Positions 1 to 11,328 of a stretch of 64,000 bases of DNA are shown piece by piece. Source of the stretch: Laccaria trichodermophora. Its lineage: Eukaryota; Basidiomycota; Agaricomycetes; Agaricales; Hydnangiaceae. Each line of letters opens with the position of its first letter. Positions within the stretch are counted from its first letter, which is position 1. The notes beneath the pieces were generated by a model. The model was not told where the DNA came from. It was given only the letters and a program-made list of their open reading frames with translations, and ran no database searches. Location of the stretch: contig JACTVC010000006.1 in the NCBI GenBank assembly GCA_018417955.1, forward strand, positions 1,674,001-1,738,000, in the 5' to 3' direction. A program made the position numbers and the translations under genes.

Positions 1-1690
1 GGTCATGTCATTGAAGAGGGTTGTGGTAAGGACGATGTGCAGCCAAAAAAAGATTGTTTGATCTCCATTGTCTTGATCTTTGTGGAAGCTCAGCAAGATT
101 ACCTATAACAAAGATGTTAGATTCAAAGGTGACACATCCATGGAACTTGCTTACCTTGAGGTATGGGCTGTACATCATCTCCTTGCTCAACAACATCTGG
201 AAATGGTTCGAGATTGCCTGCGTAAAAATATTGAACAAAGCAAGAGTGAGATGGACAGAGTGTTAGTTACCTCTATTCAAGGTGCTAGTCCCATAATTAA
301 TTTGCTGGTGTTGTTGTTGTCTATCTTCCTCAAGGACAGGGTCTATGGAAGGCAGGAGGTAGCTTTGGACTGCCAAAAAACATAGTTTAGGAACATGCTC
401 ACCATTGCTTCCCATCGGATGGGTCTCAATGACTGGAAGGGGATGTTGGCCTTATCACAATTGTCATGGGCCTCAAACGAAGCCTACCATTACTCTGATT
501 GTGGCGAACCTGGTGTGTGGAGGGGTCATGAGTTGAGCGTTTGGTATCACACCTGGAAAGCACATGAGAATGTGAAGAAGAATTTAAACTGAAACGAAAA
601 CCACCATCACTCTGCCTAAAATCATGTTGAGCAGAAGGTGGAGTTGCAAGAAATCCTTGTAGAGAGGCACGTTCATGTTCTCAGTGGTGTTGTTGTGCAA
701 GGGATCTCACAGAGGAAGAGCTTGATGACTGGGGTGTTGTCAGACTTGTCAGCTGCTCTTGTGTGTGTCCTGCTTGCCAATGATTGTCCACACAGGGTTG
801 AGGGTCCATGATGCGAGCATTAAGACCTTGAAAGTGTGTCAGGCTAAAAAAAAAACTCAAAAGGCTTCGCACCAACCTTGTGTAGAGGGCAGTGTTGCCA
901 GTTGCATCAACCACAATGTACATTCACGCTCCTGACAACGCTGTTGTCTGAGAGATCTCGCATTGGGAGTGGCCATTTGCTCAATCATTGTTCTTTGTCA
1001 GTCTTGCGTCTGTTTTTCTCGTTGAACATTGGGACTGCAGCCAACGAATGGTGACTGTGAAGATAGATAACATCAGATAATATAGGGTACATTGAATGAG
1101 TTTGTTCCATTACCGAGGTTGCAGAACTGGTAGCCATGGGTGCTCTGTTTTCATCTTGTTGATGACTCAGGTGTCGCCGTCAAGGTGAGCTTTGAAGGTC
1201 CACCTCTAGAGAGAGGCAGCTGGTGGAGCGGGAATTTGCCCTCACTTGTTCTGCGAATCCAGGAAGGGGAGTTGGTGTACATGGACTTGCAATTGGTGTA
1301 CGGCGGTGAGGACTTTCTTCAATATTTGAGAGGACACGATCACGCAGCACTTGTCGAGTGTGCTGCTGATGTTGTTGAGCATGGCTGAGGCTGCCCTCAA
1401 AGGGATCCATGATTAAGGGGGCAAGTTGAGACAAATGATATGCTCACTTCAGAGTTCTCAATTGACACATCGCACTACATTGATATGGATGAAACCATTT
1501 CACCTGTATAAAATTCAATTTTAACGAATTTACCGATAAAAGGTCATCTCTAATAAATACACTACATACAATTGCAATGATACAAAGAGTCAATGTGCAT
1601 ACCCGGCGCAGTTGACTAAAAATGCAAATGCATGGAATCTGAAAATAGGACAAAGGCTTCGGAACTGGCAGCAGTACGCGTCGTGACATT
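1..1690. other. No supported gene
   Basis: Several short open frames (for example 80-385 and 1140-1388 on the plus strand) are present, but none has a recognisable motif, a convincing splice pattern or a consistent continuation. I see no repeat or element ends here. It may contain decayed coding sequence that I cannot identify. Confidence 0.4.
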
Positions 1691-3036
1691 ATACTTGGAT
1701 CCTATCTAAGATTCACCTACCATGAAATAGAGCACGAAGAGGTTCTAGAGTAAACACCCAACGCAGGGAGAAGAATTGCATTACTACTAAAGGGTTTAGA
1801 AACACATAATGGATTTATTGTGAAAACTCGTGCTTATACAAGAAATACAGAAAAGACGACATAGACGCCTAAACGGCATGTCTGAAACATTGAAAGACTA
1901 AATTATGCCTAGGCAGTAAATGTACGAAGACTTAGCGTGGCTCACAGCCATTCAGAAAGTCATGTATGGCAGTTCCTGCGTATGCATCAAAGACTGATGC
2001 ATTTGAACGTCACAAGTACAAACATAAGAAAAAGACACATTCTTTTATATGAAATATAATAAGAACCCCCTGACAATTAAGAAAGACATTTGAAAACACC
2101 TTTGGAGTGTCTCCTGACCTCCGTAATGAAATGACGAGCCAAGACAAGGCATTTTAATTAAAAACTCAGAAACAACAGAAGACCGAAGACTATTGGTAAA
2201 CGTGTATGCATGCGCATCAACACATCAGGAAACGTTAATCATTTTGTGATGTCATCTGTCAAACCGGTAAACCGGGCCATAGAAAGAAACACACGAGATC
2301 ATGCCAAGCTAAGAATAGCTATGTCGGCTAACTCTGCGTACACATCAAACACTGATGCGTTTGAAAATGAAAGACGCGACACTACAAAATCTGTAGTGTC
2401 CACCGAGATAGACTACAAAATATACCGCACATTCATTAAATTTCGTATTTGTAATTCGGACCGAAGTATCCCACATTAAAACACATGTAAAACATAGATA
2501 GGAGTTCCTGGAGTATATAAGGAGTGTGCTGGCAGGTCAAAAGGCAAGCAATTGTCCCCCATTGACCAGCTAGTCACACTCCAAGTAGAGACTTAGGAGG
2601 TGGACAGTTGTAATCAATTAAAGGAGATTTCTTCGTGGTCAGAAAAGTACAGTGTGAACGAAGCCAGCATGCTTGGGAGTCAACTTACTTGGACACTTTT
2701 GAATAAGAGGTTTTAAGGACACAGTATCATTTTAGACAAGACAGCGTACTCGTACCCTTGGTTTTGGAGCATAGTGACATAATAAAAACTCACGGGAGTC
2801 ATAAAAGTCAATTAAAGTCGTGTTTTGTGTTAATAAAAGAAACTGTGATCAAAGAACTTTGCATTTAAGAGACCAAGTTCCCAGAAAGATATACTTTGTT
2901 CTATTGAACTATTCTAAACCACATCTTATAATAAAAACCCATTTTGAATGAAAACTCTTGAGACTTAAACCTAAGAAGACAAAAGTGGTATTTCTTAATA
3001 CCAAAGGCCCTCGAACTCTTGCACCGAGACTGTGAT
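1690..3036. other. AT-rich region, possible old LTR-like or promoter sequence
   Basis: A direct repeat links about 1978-2012 and 2337-2372: both carry a CATCAAAnACTGATGC core followed by a TTTGAA stretch. A TATA-like GTATATAAGG lies near 2513-2522, followed by A/T-rich sequence with many AATAAA-like and AATTAAAG motifs. This is compatible with a degenerate LTR or promoter, but I could not find a matching second LTR or target duplication. Confidence 0.25.
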
Positions 3037-3065
3037 AGTGTGTGTGTGTGTGTGTGAGTGAGTGT
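3037..3065. repeat. (TG)n microsatellite
   Basis: About 14 TG/AG dinucleotides in a row, grading into GAGTGAGTG. Confidence 0.85.
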
Positions 3066-3329
3066 TAGGTGTTTAGGGTTTTCCCCCGACGCGCTTGATC
3101 ATTTGTTTGCGTGTTTCGCACTTTCACGTTCATCCCCATGCAACGCGTATCACCGACAGGCAGTCTAAGCTCTGCAGGCCAAGTTCCATCCTTCTGCATC
3201 TTCTTGAATTTCTTCTCAGCCTCAAGAAGAGCAAGATAGCAAGTGTAATGTTCCTGAAGTTAAACTATGTACACATACAAAAGAAACTATCTACCAGATG
3301 TATATAACTCTCCTACTAAAAGGGCATGT

Positions 3330-4330
3330 GTACATAAGGTGGGGCACAAAACGATACAGGAGGGAAGTGGAAGCAGATGCGTTGAGTCTAAGGTGGGGCG
3401 TGAAACGATATGAGACAGGAGTGGAAGCGGATGTGTTGAGTCTGCAGGGATGGGCATTGGGCGCCGTTTGTGAAATGGTGGGGGATGAGTGCGGTTGGGT
3501 GCGAAATGATGTTGGGCGTGAAATGATGGACACTGGGTGCCATTGGTGAGAAGGGTGGGAAAGGGGAGTGGAAGGGTACAAGGCGGGGTACACAGATGTG
3601 GTGAGTCTGCTGGTGGACGTTTGGATGGAAAGGCGAAGCGCACTGTGGGCGCTGTTTGCGAAATGGATGGTTTGAGCAGTTTACTGGGCACAAAACGACA
3701 GGCAGTGGGTGCCATTGGTGAAAAGGGTGGGAAAGGGGAGTGGAAGGGTGTGTGGGTGTGTTACGTGGGTGCGTAGGGTCTGCGGGTGGGCGGTTGTTGT
3801 GAAATGGGTGGAATTGGGAAGTTTGTGAGGCGCGGAATGAGAGGCACTGGGCGCTGTTGGTGAAAAGGGTAGGAAAGGGGAGTGGGAGGGTACAAGGTGG
3901 GGTACATGGATGTGGTGAGTCCACTGGTGGATGTTTGGACAGAAAGGCAAAGGGCACTGTGGGCGCTGTTTGCGAAATGGATGGGTTTGAACAGTTTATT
4001 GGGCGCGAAACGGCAGGCAGTGGGCGCCATTGGTGAAAAGGGTGGGAATGGGAATGGAAGGATGTGTGGGTGTGGTACGTGGGTGTGCAGGGTCTGCGGA
4101 TGGGCGGTTGTTGCAAAATGGGCGGAATTGGGAAGTTTGTGAGGCGCGGAATGAGAGGCGCTGGGCGCCGTTGGTGAAAAGGGTGGGAAAGGGAGTGGAA
4201 GAAGGTGTGGGTGCCATATAAACGATGGGAAATGGTGGTTGAAGAGTGCGTGGGTGCCGCACGCAGATGGGCAATGGGCGCCGTTGGCAAAAGAGGGTGG
4301 GGAAGTGGGGTGGAGGGTGCGTGGGTGTTG
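3330..4330. repeat. Tandem repeat, period about 315 bp
   Basis: The block holding TTTGCGAAATGGATGG begins at 3654 and again at 3969, and the block holding GGGAAAGGGGAGTGG near 3555 recurs near 3870, an offset of 315 bp in both cases. Roughly 2-3 diverged copies are present, G-rich on the plus strand, with shorter related motifs (CGAAACG, GTGGGCGCC) throughout. Long antisense open frames across the block (341 codons on the minus strand) are periodic and proline/histidine/threonine-rich, as expected from repeat translation, so they are not annotated as genes. Confidence 0.75.
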
Positions 4331-4819
4331 TATGTGAGCTGGTCATGGATCGTGGTGCTGCCGAATTGGACAGTAGGTGCTAAAATCGAGGGGGGACACA
4401 CCATGGGCCCCACAGGGTTTCAAACCTGTTGTTAACGTTGTCAGTGGGCGGTGAGATGGAGATAGCGATGTGGGACTTACCTGTGGGACCCATGAACATC
4501 GTTCTACACTGAAATGATGCGGCTACGGGATGTCAAGAGGATGAGGGACAGAGGGTGGTGATGGTGGGAGAAGAGGAAGGGTGGGAAGAAATTGTTTTGG
4601 TGTGACGGATTCATCACACAACTTGCCATGTGACTTTCAAATATGTTTGGGAATGCTCACCCTGCAAGCTGAACAAAATGTAAAAACCCAATGGTCAGGA
4701 CTGTACAACACACTTATTATTATAACTACTAGCCATGACATCTATACTTTACTATGTAGATATTTAGTTGTTTATTATTTACTTTCTTTTTCAGTAATAA
4801 TACTAGTAATGAGCCCTGC

Positions 4820-5000
4820 TTGCTTGCATTCCGTTGGAAATCCGTTGGACTTTCGTTGGTCATGTCCATCGGAATTCTGTTGGACTTCCGTTGGCTGTGT
4901 CCGTTGGAATTCCATTGGTCTTGGTCATTTCCAGTGGACTACAGCTGATGGTTTGCTGTTAGTCCATTGGTAGTCCACTGGAAAAGTCTGTTGGACTGAA
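4820..5000. repeat. Cluster of short CCGTTGGA-type repeats
   Basis: Irregular repeats of CCGTTGGAA, CGTTGGACT and CCATTGGT in about 170 bp. They resemble in style the terminal satellite blocks of the F-family elements found later in the window, but no GAGGTCTTTAC-type terminus or target duplication is visible. It may be an isolated remnant. Confidence 0.4.
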
Positions 5001-5199
5001 AGGTCCAACCAAAAATGGCCGGAAAATCATCAGAAAATCATCAGAAAAATACTGCACTTGCAAAGCAGAAAAATCTCTGTTCTGATTACCCTCAGTCCGA
5101 CGGAGTCCGACCAGAGTCTGCTCGGAAAAGCAGTGGCAGCGTAAAGACCTCGATTTTCCTGATGTCGACGCTAACAATGTAGCCTTCCGTTCCCCTCCA

Positions 5200-5715
5200 T
5201 TGAGTTTGGTGAGCTATCCTTCTGTCAACGGCAATTTCGCCTGGGAGACTGTGTTAAGTGTCGCAGGCAAGTCCAATTTGTGGTCAGTCCCTCTCAAAGC
5301 ATCGCCAATTTCCTCCGTAAATGGCTCAAACTAGAGACGGTGAGCATCATGAAGATAAAGGGAAATCGAAGGGAAACTATTGGGGAATCGATGGAAAGAC
5401 TGGGTGCATCGAAAGCTGATCATTCACGTTCGTCCTTCCGTTCTCTGCTCTTTCTCAAAACTTTGCTCAGAGCCTCTGTAGTGGGCAGAATCCTCAAATC
5501 TGGAGGCTGAGGCACAAGAATCAGCTCCGGCTCAGTACCATGATGTGTGACGAGCGGTTGTTGGTGCAGGGTAAGCCCACTTCGACAATGTTCCAGTCCA
5601 CTCATCTGATTCTGATCATCTAGTGGAATCCTCGTTCCAGGTGGGTTCAGGAACCGTGGCACAGAAGGCATGATGCTCTCACAAAGTCACCTTTTACTCA
5701 CATTGCTGTTGCAGA
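5200..5715. other. No supported gene
   Basis: Open frames on both strands (plus 5280-5510, minus 5420-5671) have no motif that I recognise. The minus frame has a basic, glutamate-rich tail that could be real coding sequence, but nothing supports it further. Confidence 0.3.
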
Positions 5716-5960
5716 TTACATCTGGTGGTTCAGTTGCCTATCACGATCTCGAGGTTCTTCCTCATGAAGACACTAGGATCCAGGAGAAGGGTATTAATTT
5801 GAGTGGAAAGGTAAGTATGTTGCCCATTGGCTATGATGAAAGCTGCTCTGACAATTCATTAACCTGAGCAGCATACTCCTGGTCGGACATCGTACTACTT
5901 GACGATCCATTGTCCGCAGTGGATGCCTACACCAGCACTGTCTCCCCTGGTCATCACTGA
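5716..5960 (+). pseudogene. ABCC-type ABC transporter remnant (nucleotide-binding domain)
   Basis: An exon-like frame at 5716-5810 ends in GEKGINLSG-like residues (read here QEKGINLSGK), the ABC signature region, preceded by DLEVLPHED as in MRP/ABCC proteins. A GTAAGT donor follows at 5811. After the apparent intron the plus strand reads YSWSDIVLLDDPLSAVDAYT, the Walker B and D-loop segment of the same domain. Between the two, the expected GQKxRVxLARA stretch is missing or frameshifted, the reading phase does not join cleanly, and no transmembrane domain or Walker A is found nearby. This is therefore a small decayed piece of a transporter that would have pumped conjugates or drugs across a membrane, not a working gene. 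Family assignment is from motif recognition. Confidence 0.7.
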
Positions 5961-8450
5961 TATCATGGGAATGCTCATTCGATACTAGTGTAGATACATA
6001 CATTATCACACACCTGTTGACAACCGTCACCCATACGATGGCCGTCTCTGTCCCCGTACCGTCCTCGTCAAGAACCCAAAGGAAACAGCAATGGGACGGG
6101 GGATGGACAAGACTTACCCATTCACCACCTGTCCAGTAGGCGGCCATTCCCATCCAGACGGATGGTGCGCAGCCCTATCATTCTCAACGATGATAATCCA
6201 TTTGGGAATAGTGCGACTCAGCCATTAATTACCACAGTGCTCCTTTCATCCCATTGCAATCTATTGCAATCAACGATGTCGGGATTTTGGAATATATTGG
6301 AAGGTCAGTTGCTCAACTCATTTTGTTTGCTAAATGGATTTTTGAAGCTCATGCCTTCAGCAGGCAGTTTATTGTTGTCATTCATCCTGGCCCGGAACAC
6401 AAACTTTCAGAGGACTTTGTAACTTAGATCTTACTTGACAATTCTGTGGCTCATGCAGCCTGCACTGCAATATGGAAACATTGCGAGGTTAGAAGGGATA
6501 CTCTGACCTGATTACGACCTTTTATTTCTGTTTTATGTGAACATTTTGACCTAAATTCCATCTCTCATCCTCTATGTGCACGGATCTCGAGCATTTACAT
6601 GTCCGATAGGTATTGCGGACGGAAATGGTCCAAAATGATAAGTAGGATCCGAATTGCGGACGGAAACGCCGAAAAATCGTCCGTACGTAAGTGCCAAAAT
6701 TTGGCCGTTTTGGATCGGACATTTGGCAGCATATACCAGGGTCCTTTGGCATCACGGGATGTTAAATCCACTAAATTGAACTCGATTTAACCTAAATCCA
6801 TCGCATATAAGCACTTATGGTGACTTATGTGTGCTTATCTGACTTATTTTCACTCCCTTGCAGCAAACCACCATCCAAATGTCCCCCCGAAGAGCAAAAA
6901 AAGCGATAAACATGTAGCGGCAGGTGTATCAGAGACACTCTGCCAATTTTGTATTTTTACCAAAAGATTGACGGTGCCCAGGACCCTCACCTCTCTTCTC
7001 TCCGCCTCTTCTGCCCTACGTGATTGTCCTTCGTCTGGTGCTTCATTCCTCAGATCGCGGCGTTGACTCTACGTGATCATGCCCAAGACGCGCCCCATCA
7101 CACTCTCGCCCCAATGCGGTGTGCATAGACGACTTCTATCCAAGGGGGTAGCGGGACGTGGATCCCGAACCAAGGGTAGGAGGGGGGGGTGTCCGGCCGA
7201 AGGCTGAAAAAAAAGAGTTGACCCCATCAATTTCAAAACTTCTCATGCTGGTTTCCTCATAACACTGATCATGACCTACTTGCAACCAGTTACACCACTC
7301 TCGATGCCTCGGATTCTTGCGACGTGGCTGGCCATGGTGGACCCCTTGCCAAACCTATTAAACTTACTTACCCACATCTGTCTTTAAATGAGTACCCTAT
7401 AGCCGTTGTTTCAACAGCATGCTATATGCATCCTTACGACGCCTAGGCTTAGTTTAAGGCCAACCGCCTGTGCATAGCTTGTTACAAGGAGATTTTTGAA
7501 TTCAGAAAAAAAAAAAACATGAGTATGGGAAAAACATACTTTATTAGGAAGGCAACGGTAGGGGGGTGTCAGGCAAAACCCTGAAAAAAAAATAACGAGT
7601 GTTGGTCTCTTTTCCACATTCCGCCACCCCCTTGCTTCTATCACCCGTTCACAACCTTCCTGTCTATGCGCACTGGCAATCTTCGAATACGCATTCCATA
7701 ACGCTTCAACTTCGTCACTGGGCCCAGCCGCTCACGTCTACCGCCATTCCTTCTCTTGAAAACCCATAAACTGGCATAAGAACCGTAAAGAATTCTTTCC
7801 TATCTCGTTATCCGTTCTCCCTCTCATTAGTATCAGGTCCTTTGAGAAAATGCAAACTGTGCACTGCGTTTCTACTCATGATTGGACGGGAACTTTGTAT
7901 CTTGTCAGTACTTATGTGCTAGCAACCATTTGATAACATTCCCGATTTCTGACAGTCTTTCTTAACAGAAATCACAATCCGCATCCAAAGGACGAAGGTG
8001 GGCGTTACGAGGAAACATCCGAGCGCCAGTGGCCCAGAATGATCACCTCCAACCGCACAACTGCAACGAATTTTATCCAGTCGGCCTCAAATGCCACTCA
8101 ACTAACATCAAAGTGTAGCGAGTGGTCATGGACGAGCTCGAACTATCAAGTGAGTACTACGCCTTAGGCTATTCTAATGTGTTGCTAACATATTCCCCAT
8201 CCAGGCGTCAACGTCAAGATCTTACGGCGCAAGCCTGTTGGCTCTTCGTTCAACCCTGAGTTCTCGCTGATGCGCTTTCCTGGATTTTTCACTATCACAA
8301 CCGCCATCCACATGACGAACCGGACGAGGGCCACGCGTTGAAGCGACGGAAGTTGGTCGACTGTCGACTTCGCCAAAGCCTCGTTTGTCATTATTGCATT
8401 CTCCAAGACTTGACAAACCCTGTGATGGAATCGGCGCATGAAAGGGAGGT
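5961..8450. other. Mostly unassigned; scattered coding-like fragments
   Basis: The plus strand at about 6260-6420 can be read as a gene-like frame ending in HPGPEHKLSEDFVT, not recognised. A similar short motif, GGGGGGTGTCxGGC followed by a run of A, occurs near 7178-7215 and 7561-7590. A plus-strand reading at 8125-8340 crosses a possible GTGAGT..CCAG intron (about 8149-8204) and gives an unrecognised basic peptide. None of these is a complete gene. Confidence 0.35.
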
Positions 8451-8469
8451 TAATGACTTAGAGAATATC

Positions 8470-8840
8470 AAAGGAAAAGCCGGGTACAACTGAACGATTG
8501 GACCACTTGAAGGATTTCGTTAGTGGCAAGGATATCATGAGGTTGACTTATCAGTGAGTTCACCCCGATCCCATCCTCATGAGTAATTCCAGAGGGCTGA
8601 TCTATCATTATAGTCTTCTTCATGCCCAGCGAAGGCTCATCAGCAGGAATATGTCGCGCAGAGTAACAAGCGCCTAAAGTTTATCAGTAAGTGTTTCCTC
8701 TTCTCTTCTTCACCTGTTTCCACTCTAACTTCCTGTGTCAGCGGGCCAAGCCAAGTCGACGTCCGCGTGTTTGATCACCGACTCACAGTGCTGGCTACAA
8801 GCTCGAGGACGCCAGAATCGTTGAATTTATCTTAACGACT
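8470..8840 (+). pseudogene. Xaa-Pro aminopeptidase (aminopeptidase P) N-terminal remnant
   Basis: Three pieces in order resemble the creatinase-type N-terminal domain of fungal aminopeptidase P. The first, about 8484-8553, reads TTERLDHLKDFV. The second, after a GTGAGT..TATAG intron-like gap, reads AHQQEYVAQSNKRLKFIS at about 8625-8688. The third, after a second short intron-like gap, reads SACLITDSQCWLQAR near 8760-8812. The phases do not join and an in-frame stop follows the third piece. The C-terminal metal-binding catalytic domain is not seen downstream. The intact enzyme removes an N-terminal residue preceding proline; this copy is a decayed fragment. The assignment is from remembered family motifs, so it is moderately secure. 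Confidence 0.6.
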
Positions 8841-11328
8841 CGCGCATATAACGACCTTCGTAAGTTCTGCCATTCCCCATGGCCTCCATCGCGCTCTCTT
8901 TCTGCCTACTTACACGACCAATTTCGATAATAGGTCCCGGTGCACTCATAACCTCGTCACGAACAAGTTCCGACCTAAAGGAATCAGAATACATCGCTGG
9001 GTCCATTTACAACGGCGCGTTCGGAAAATCTTGACGGATAGTTGTTACATAGGATCCCTCCCCTCTCGGACCCAAAGGGCGACGACACATGCCCCTTCAT
9101 TCGACTCTTCCCATACGAACTTGGATCTTACGTTTGAGTCTAGCCACTCTCTTGCAAAAGTCAACGTGACCACCTCAACCTGGAGGGATTTAGGCTGGCG
9201 TTTAGGATGGCTTAGGAGGTGGTGATGCATTGACTCGGGATCATGAGGCGCATAGGGTAAAGGACAGCGCGCTTTCCGTATGAGCGAGTTATAGCTCTTC
9301 TCAAAAGTGGATTTATCAGTCCCTATGAGCCGCTCCATCTTACGCCCTCAATCATCGCAACCTTCTCTATGCTGCGATATCTCGTAGACACCTACCTCTA
9401 CCCACCCCACCCTGTGCTCCATGACACGAACGTACGTCACATATACACAGCTTCCAGTCACTTTTGGTCAAGCATGCTGTACGGCTGTAAACCCAGTTCT
9501 TCACCTGAATCCCGCATTCCTTACTCTTGACAACCACCTCACAACCGTCACATTTGCGCATGAAATGCCTTAAGACAAGGGTATGTATATACATAGTGCC
9601 TCGTAAATTGTTGTGAAAGGAGGAAGTATATCAGCAATTCATTGTGCCTTTTTATGTTCTGGGAAATCACGAGATACGATTGAGATTGCGCCAGTTCTCT
9701 GGGTATAACTTGGGTATCAATCGGAAAAGCTCGGAGTCGACGTGGGGAGTGTTATGATTGGACGTTATCGCTCCAATACCGGTGGCATGTTCAAATGTCC
9801 TGGCTTTGACGACGGGTCGCGTGTATATTGATGCCGTTCCGATTCTTCGACTCAAACTCGATATGCTGAACGAGAAGAACGGTGTCAGTAACCATCGTCG
9901 GTTGCGTCTGATCCAAACTTACAAGGGCCCAATCAACCATGGGTACCATCTGTATGTGCGATATTGCGGCAGCCCATGACGACGAGGAGCTGCGGATGGA
10001 TGCGTAAGACGGAGAATCTACGCGGTGCGCACGCCGAGTCCAGAGACAACGAGTGCTCGTATCACGGGCAGATATTGCGGCTGTTGGTGGTATACCATGC
10101 ATGTAACGACACAGCGTTGGGAATGGGCTAATTGAGAAGTTCTGAGCAACGAGTAGAGGGGCGCAACAGATCAGATGATCAATGTACGTGTGAGGTCCCT
10201 TCGTGAGTCGATGCACGAAGGGATGCAAGTGGCCGGGTCGTGCGGGCCATGGTGGACCTAGGAAAGGCGGTACGATCGTCGAAGTGGGGCTTGCGTTGGT
10301 TTTATGGAACAGGACCTGGGTAACGGATGGGGGCAGTCAGCGAGGCAAAAAATCGAATGTATGCGAGGTGATAAGGAATTCAGAGGTGGAGGAAGGGAAA
10401 AGGGTATGAAAGATTAAGAAACGCAAAAACGATAACTTACCGAAGGAGAGATAGCGGTTATCCCTACTCTCCAGATCTCCGACTGCAGCATGCGCTTATG
10501 ATCAGGTGGACGGCAGTGACCTAGCATGATGTGTAGAGTTTTTCGAGAGCGAATTAGGTTCGTCGAGCTGGGCATCGTTAAAAACGCCCGTCACGTCTGC
10601 AATGAAACGTTGGGAACCTGTGCTTTGGAGTCTTGTATGCTTTCGAAGCGTGGCGGTCGTAAACGAAGTTAAGGGGACCGGAGCTGCCACAGAATAATCA
10701 GTATACTAGACTAACGGGTGCATGCGGAATAACGGGGGAAGGAAAGTTTGGTTGCAGCACAGAACGGGCAAAGGTAAGGTGGAAAGGAGACGAGATTTCA
10801 TGGAAGGAAGAACTTACTCAGAGCTGATGCACCCGACCATCTTTGCGATGACTCCCATGAACTAATTCTTCGCGCATCCTTTGAGTCACTACAGTTCCCC
10901 GTTCTCTCTATATTGATACATGACGAAAGTGGCCACCGGATTTCGTTCTGATTGCAGCGGGAGGTCCAGGCGTTGTCGGCAGTGGCTCAACGACCCAGAG
11001 AGGAAACATTGGACGAGTCGTCATGAAATTCCGTTCAGCGAGTCGGTTCGCGGCGGAGTTGAATCTATGGAAGCCAAACACCCATCGAAGCTGGCTGGTC
11101 AAAAACAAACATCGACTTGACACGAACGATTTTGCAAGTTGGAGAGCCCATAGGGGTCGCAGGACGTCTGTGTTGGTGAAAGAAAAAGACGTCGACCACG
11201 TCGCCAACCGATGCCAGATGGAAACACTTTGGGAGAGCGGAGTTGTCTTTTTCGCATAGCCACACCCAAAACAAGCAGCTTGCCACGCCCCATGCATCTT
11301 CCTCTCAACTTCCATCTCATCGTCTAAA
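8841..11328. other. Unassigned region upstream of the NLR gene
   Basis: Open frames of 97-201 codons occur on the minus strand (9045-9338, 9791-10228, 10908-11513). The 10908-11513 frame overlaps the first NLR exon in antisense and has no recognised motif. The 9791-10228 frame reads like real protein in its C-terminal half but matches no family known to me. No transposon ends were found. Confidence 0.3.

Noticed and set aside
1690..3300. Solo LTR with TATA box
   Set aside because: No TG..CA borders with a target duplication could be fixed; left as an uncertain region.
3388..4413. 341-codon minus frame
   Set aside because: It lies over the 315-bp tandem repeat and consists of repeated low-complexity Pro/His/Thr segments; no splice sites or motifs.
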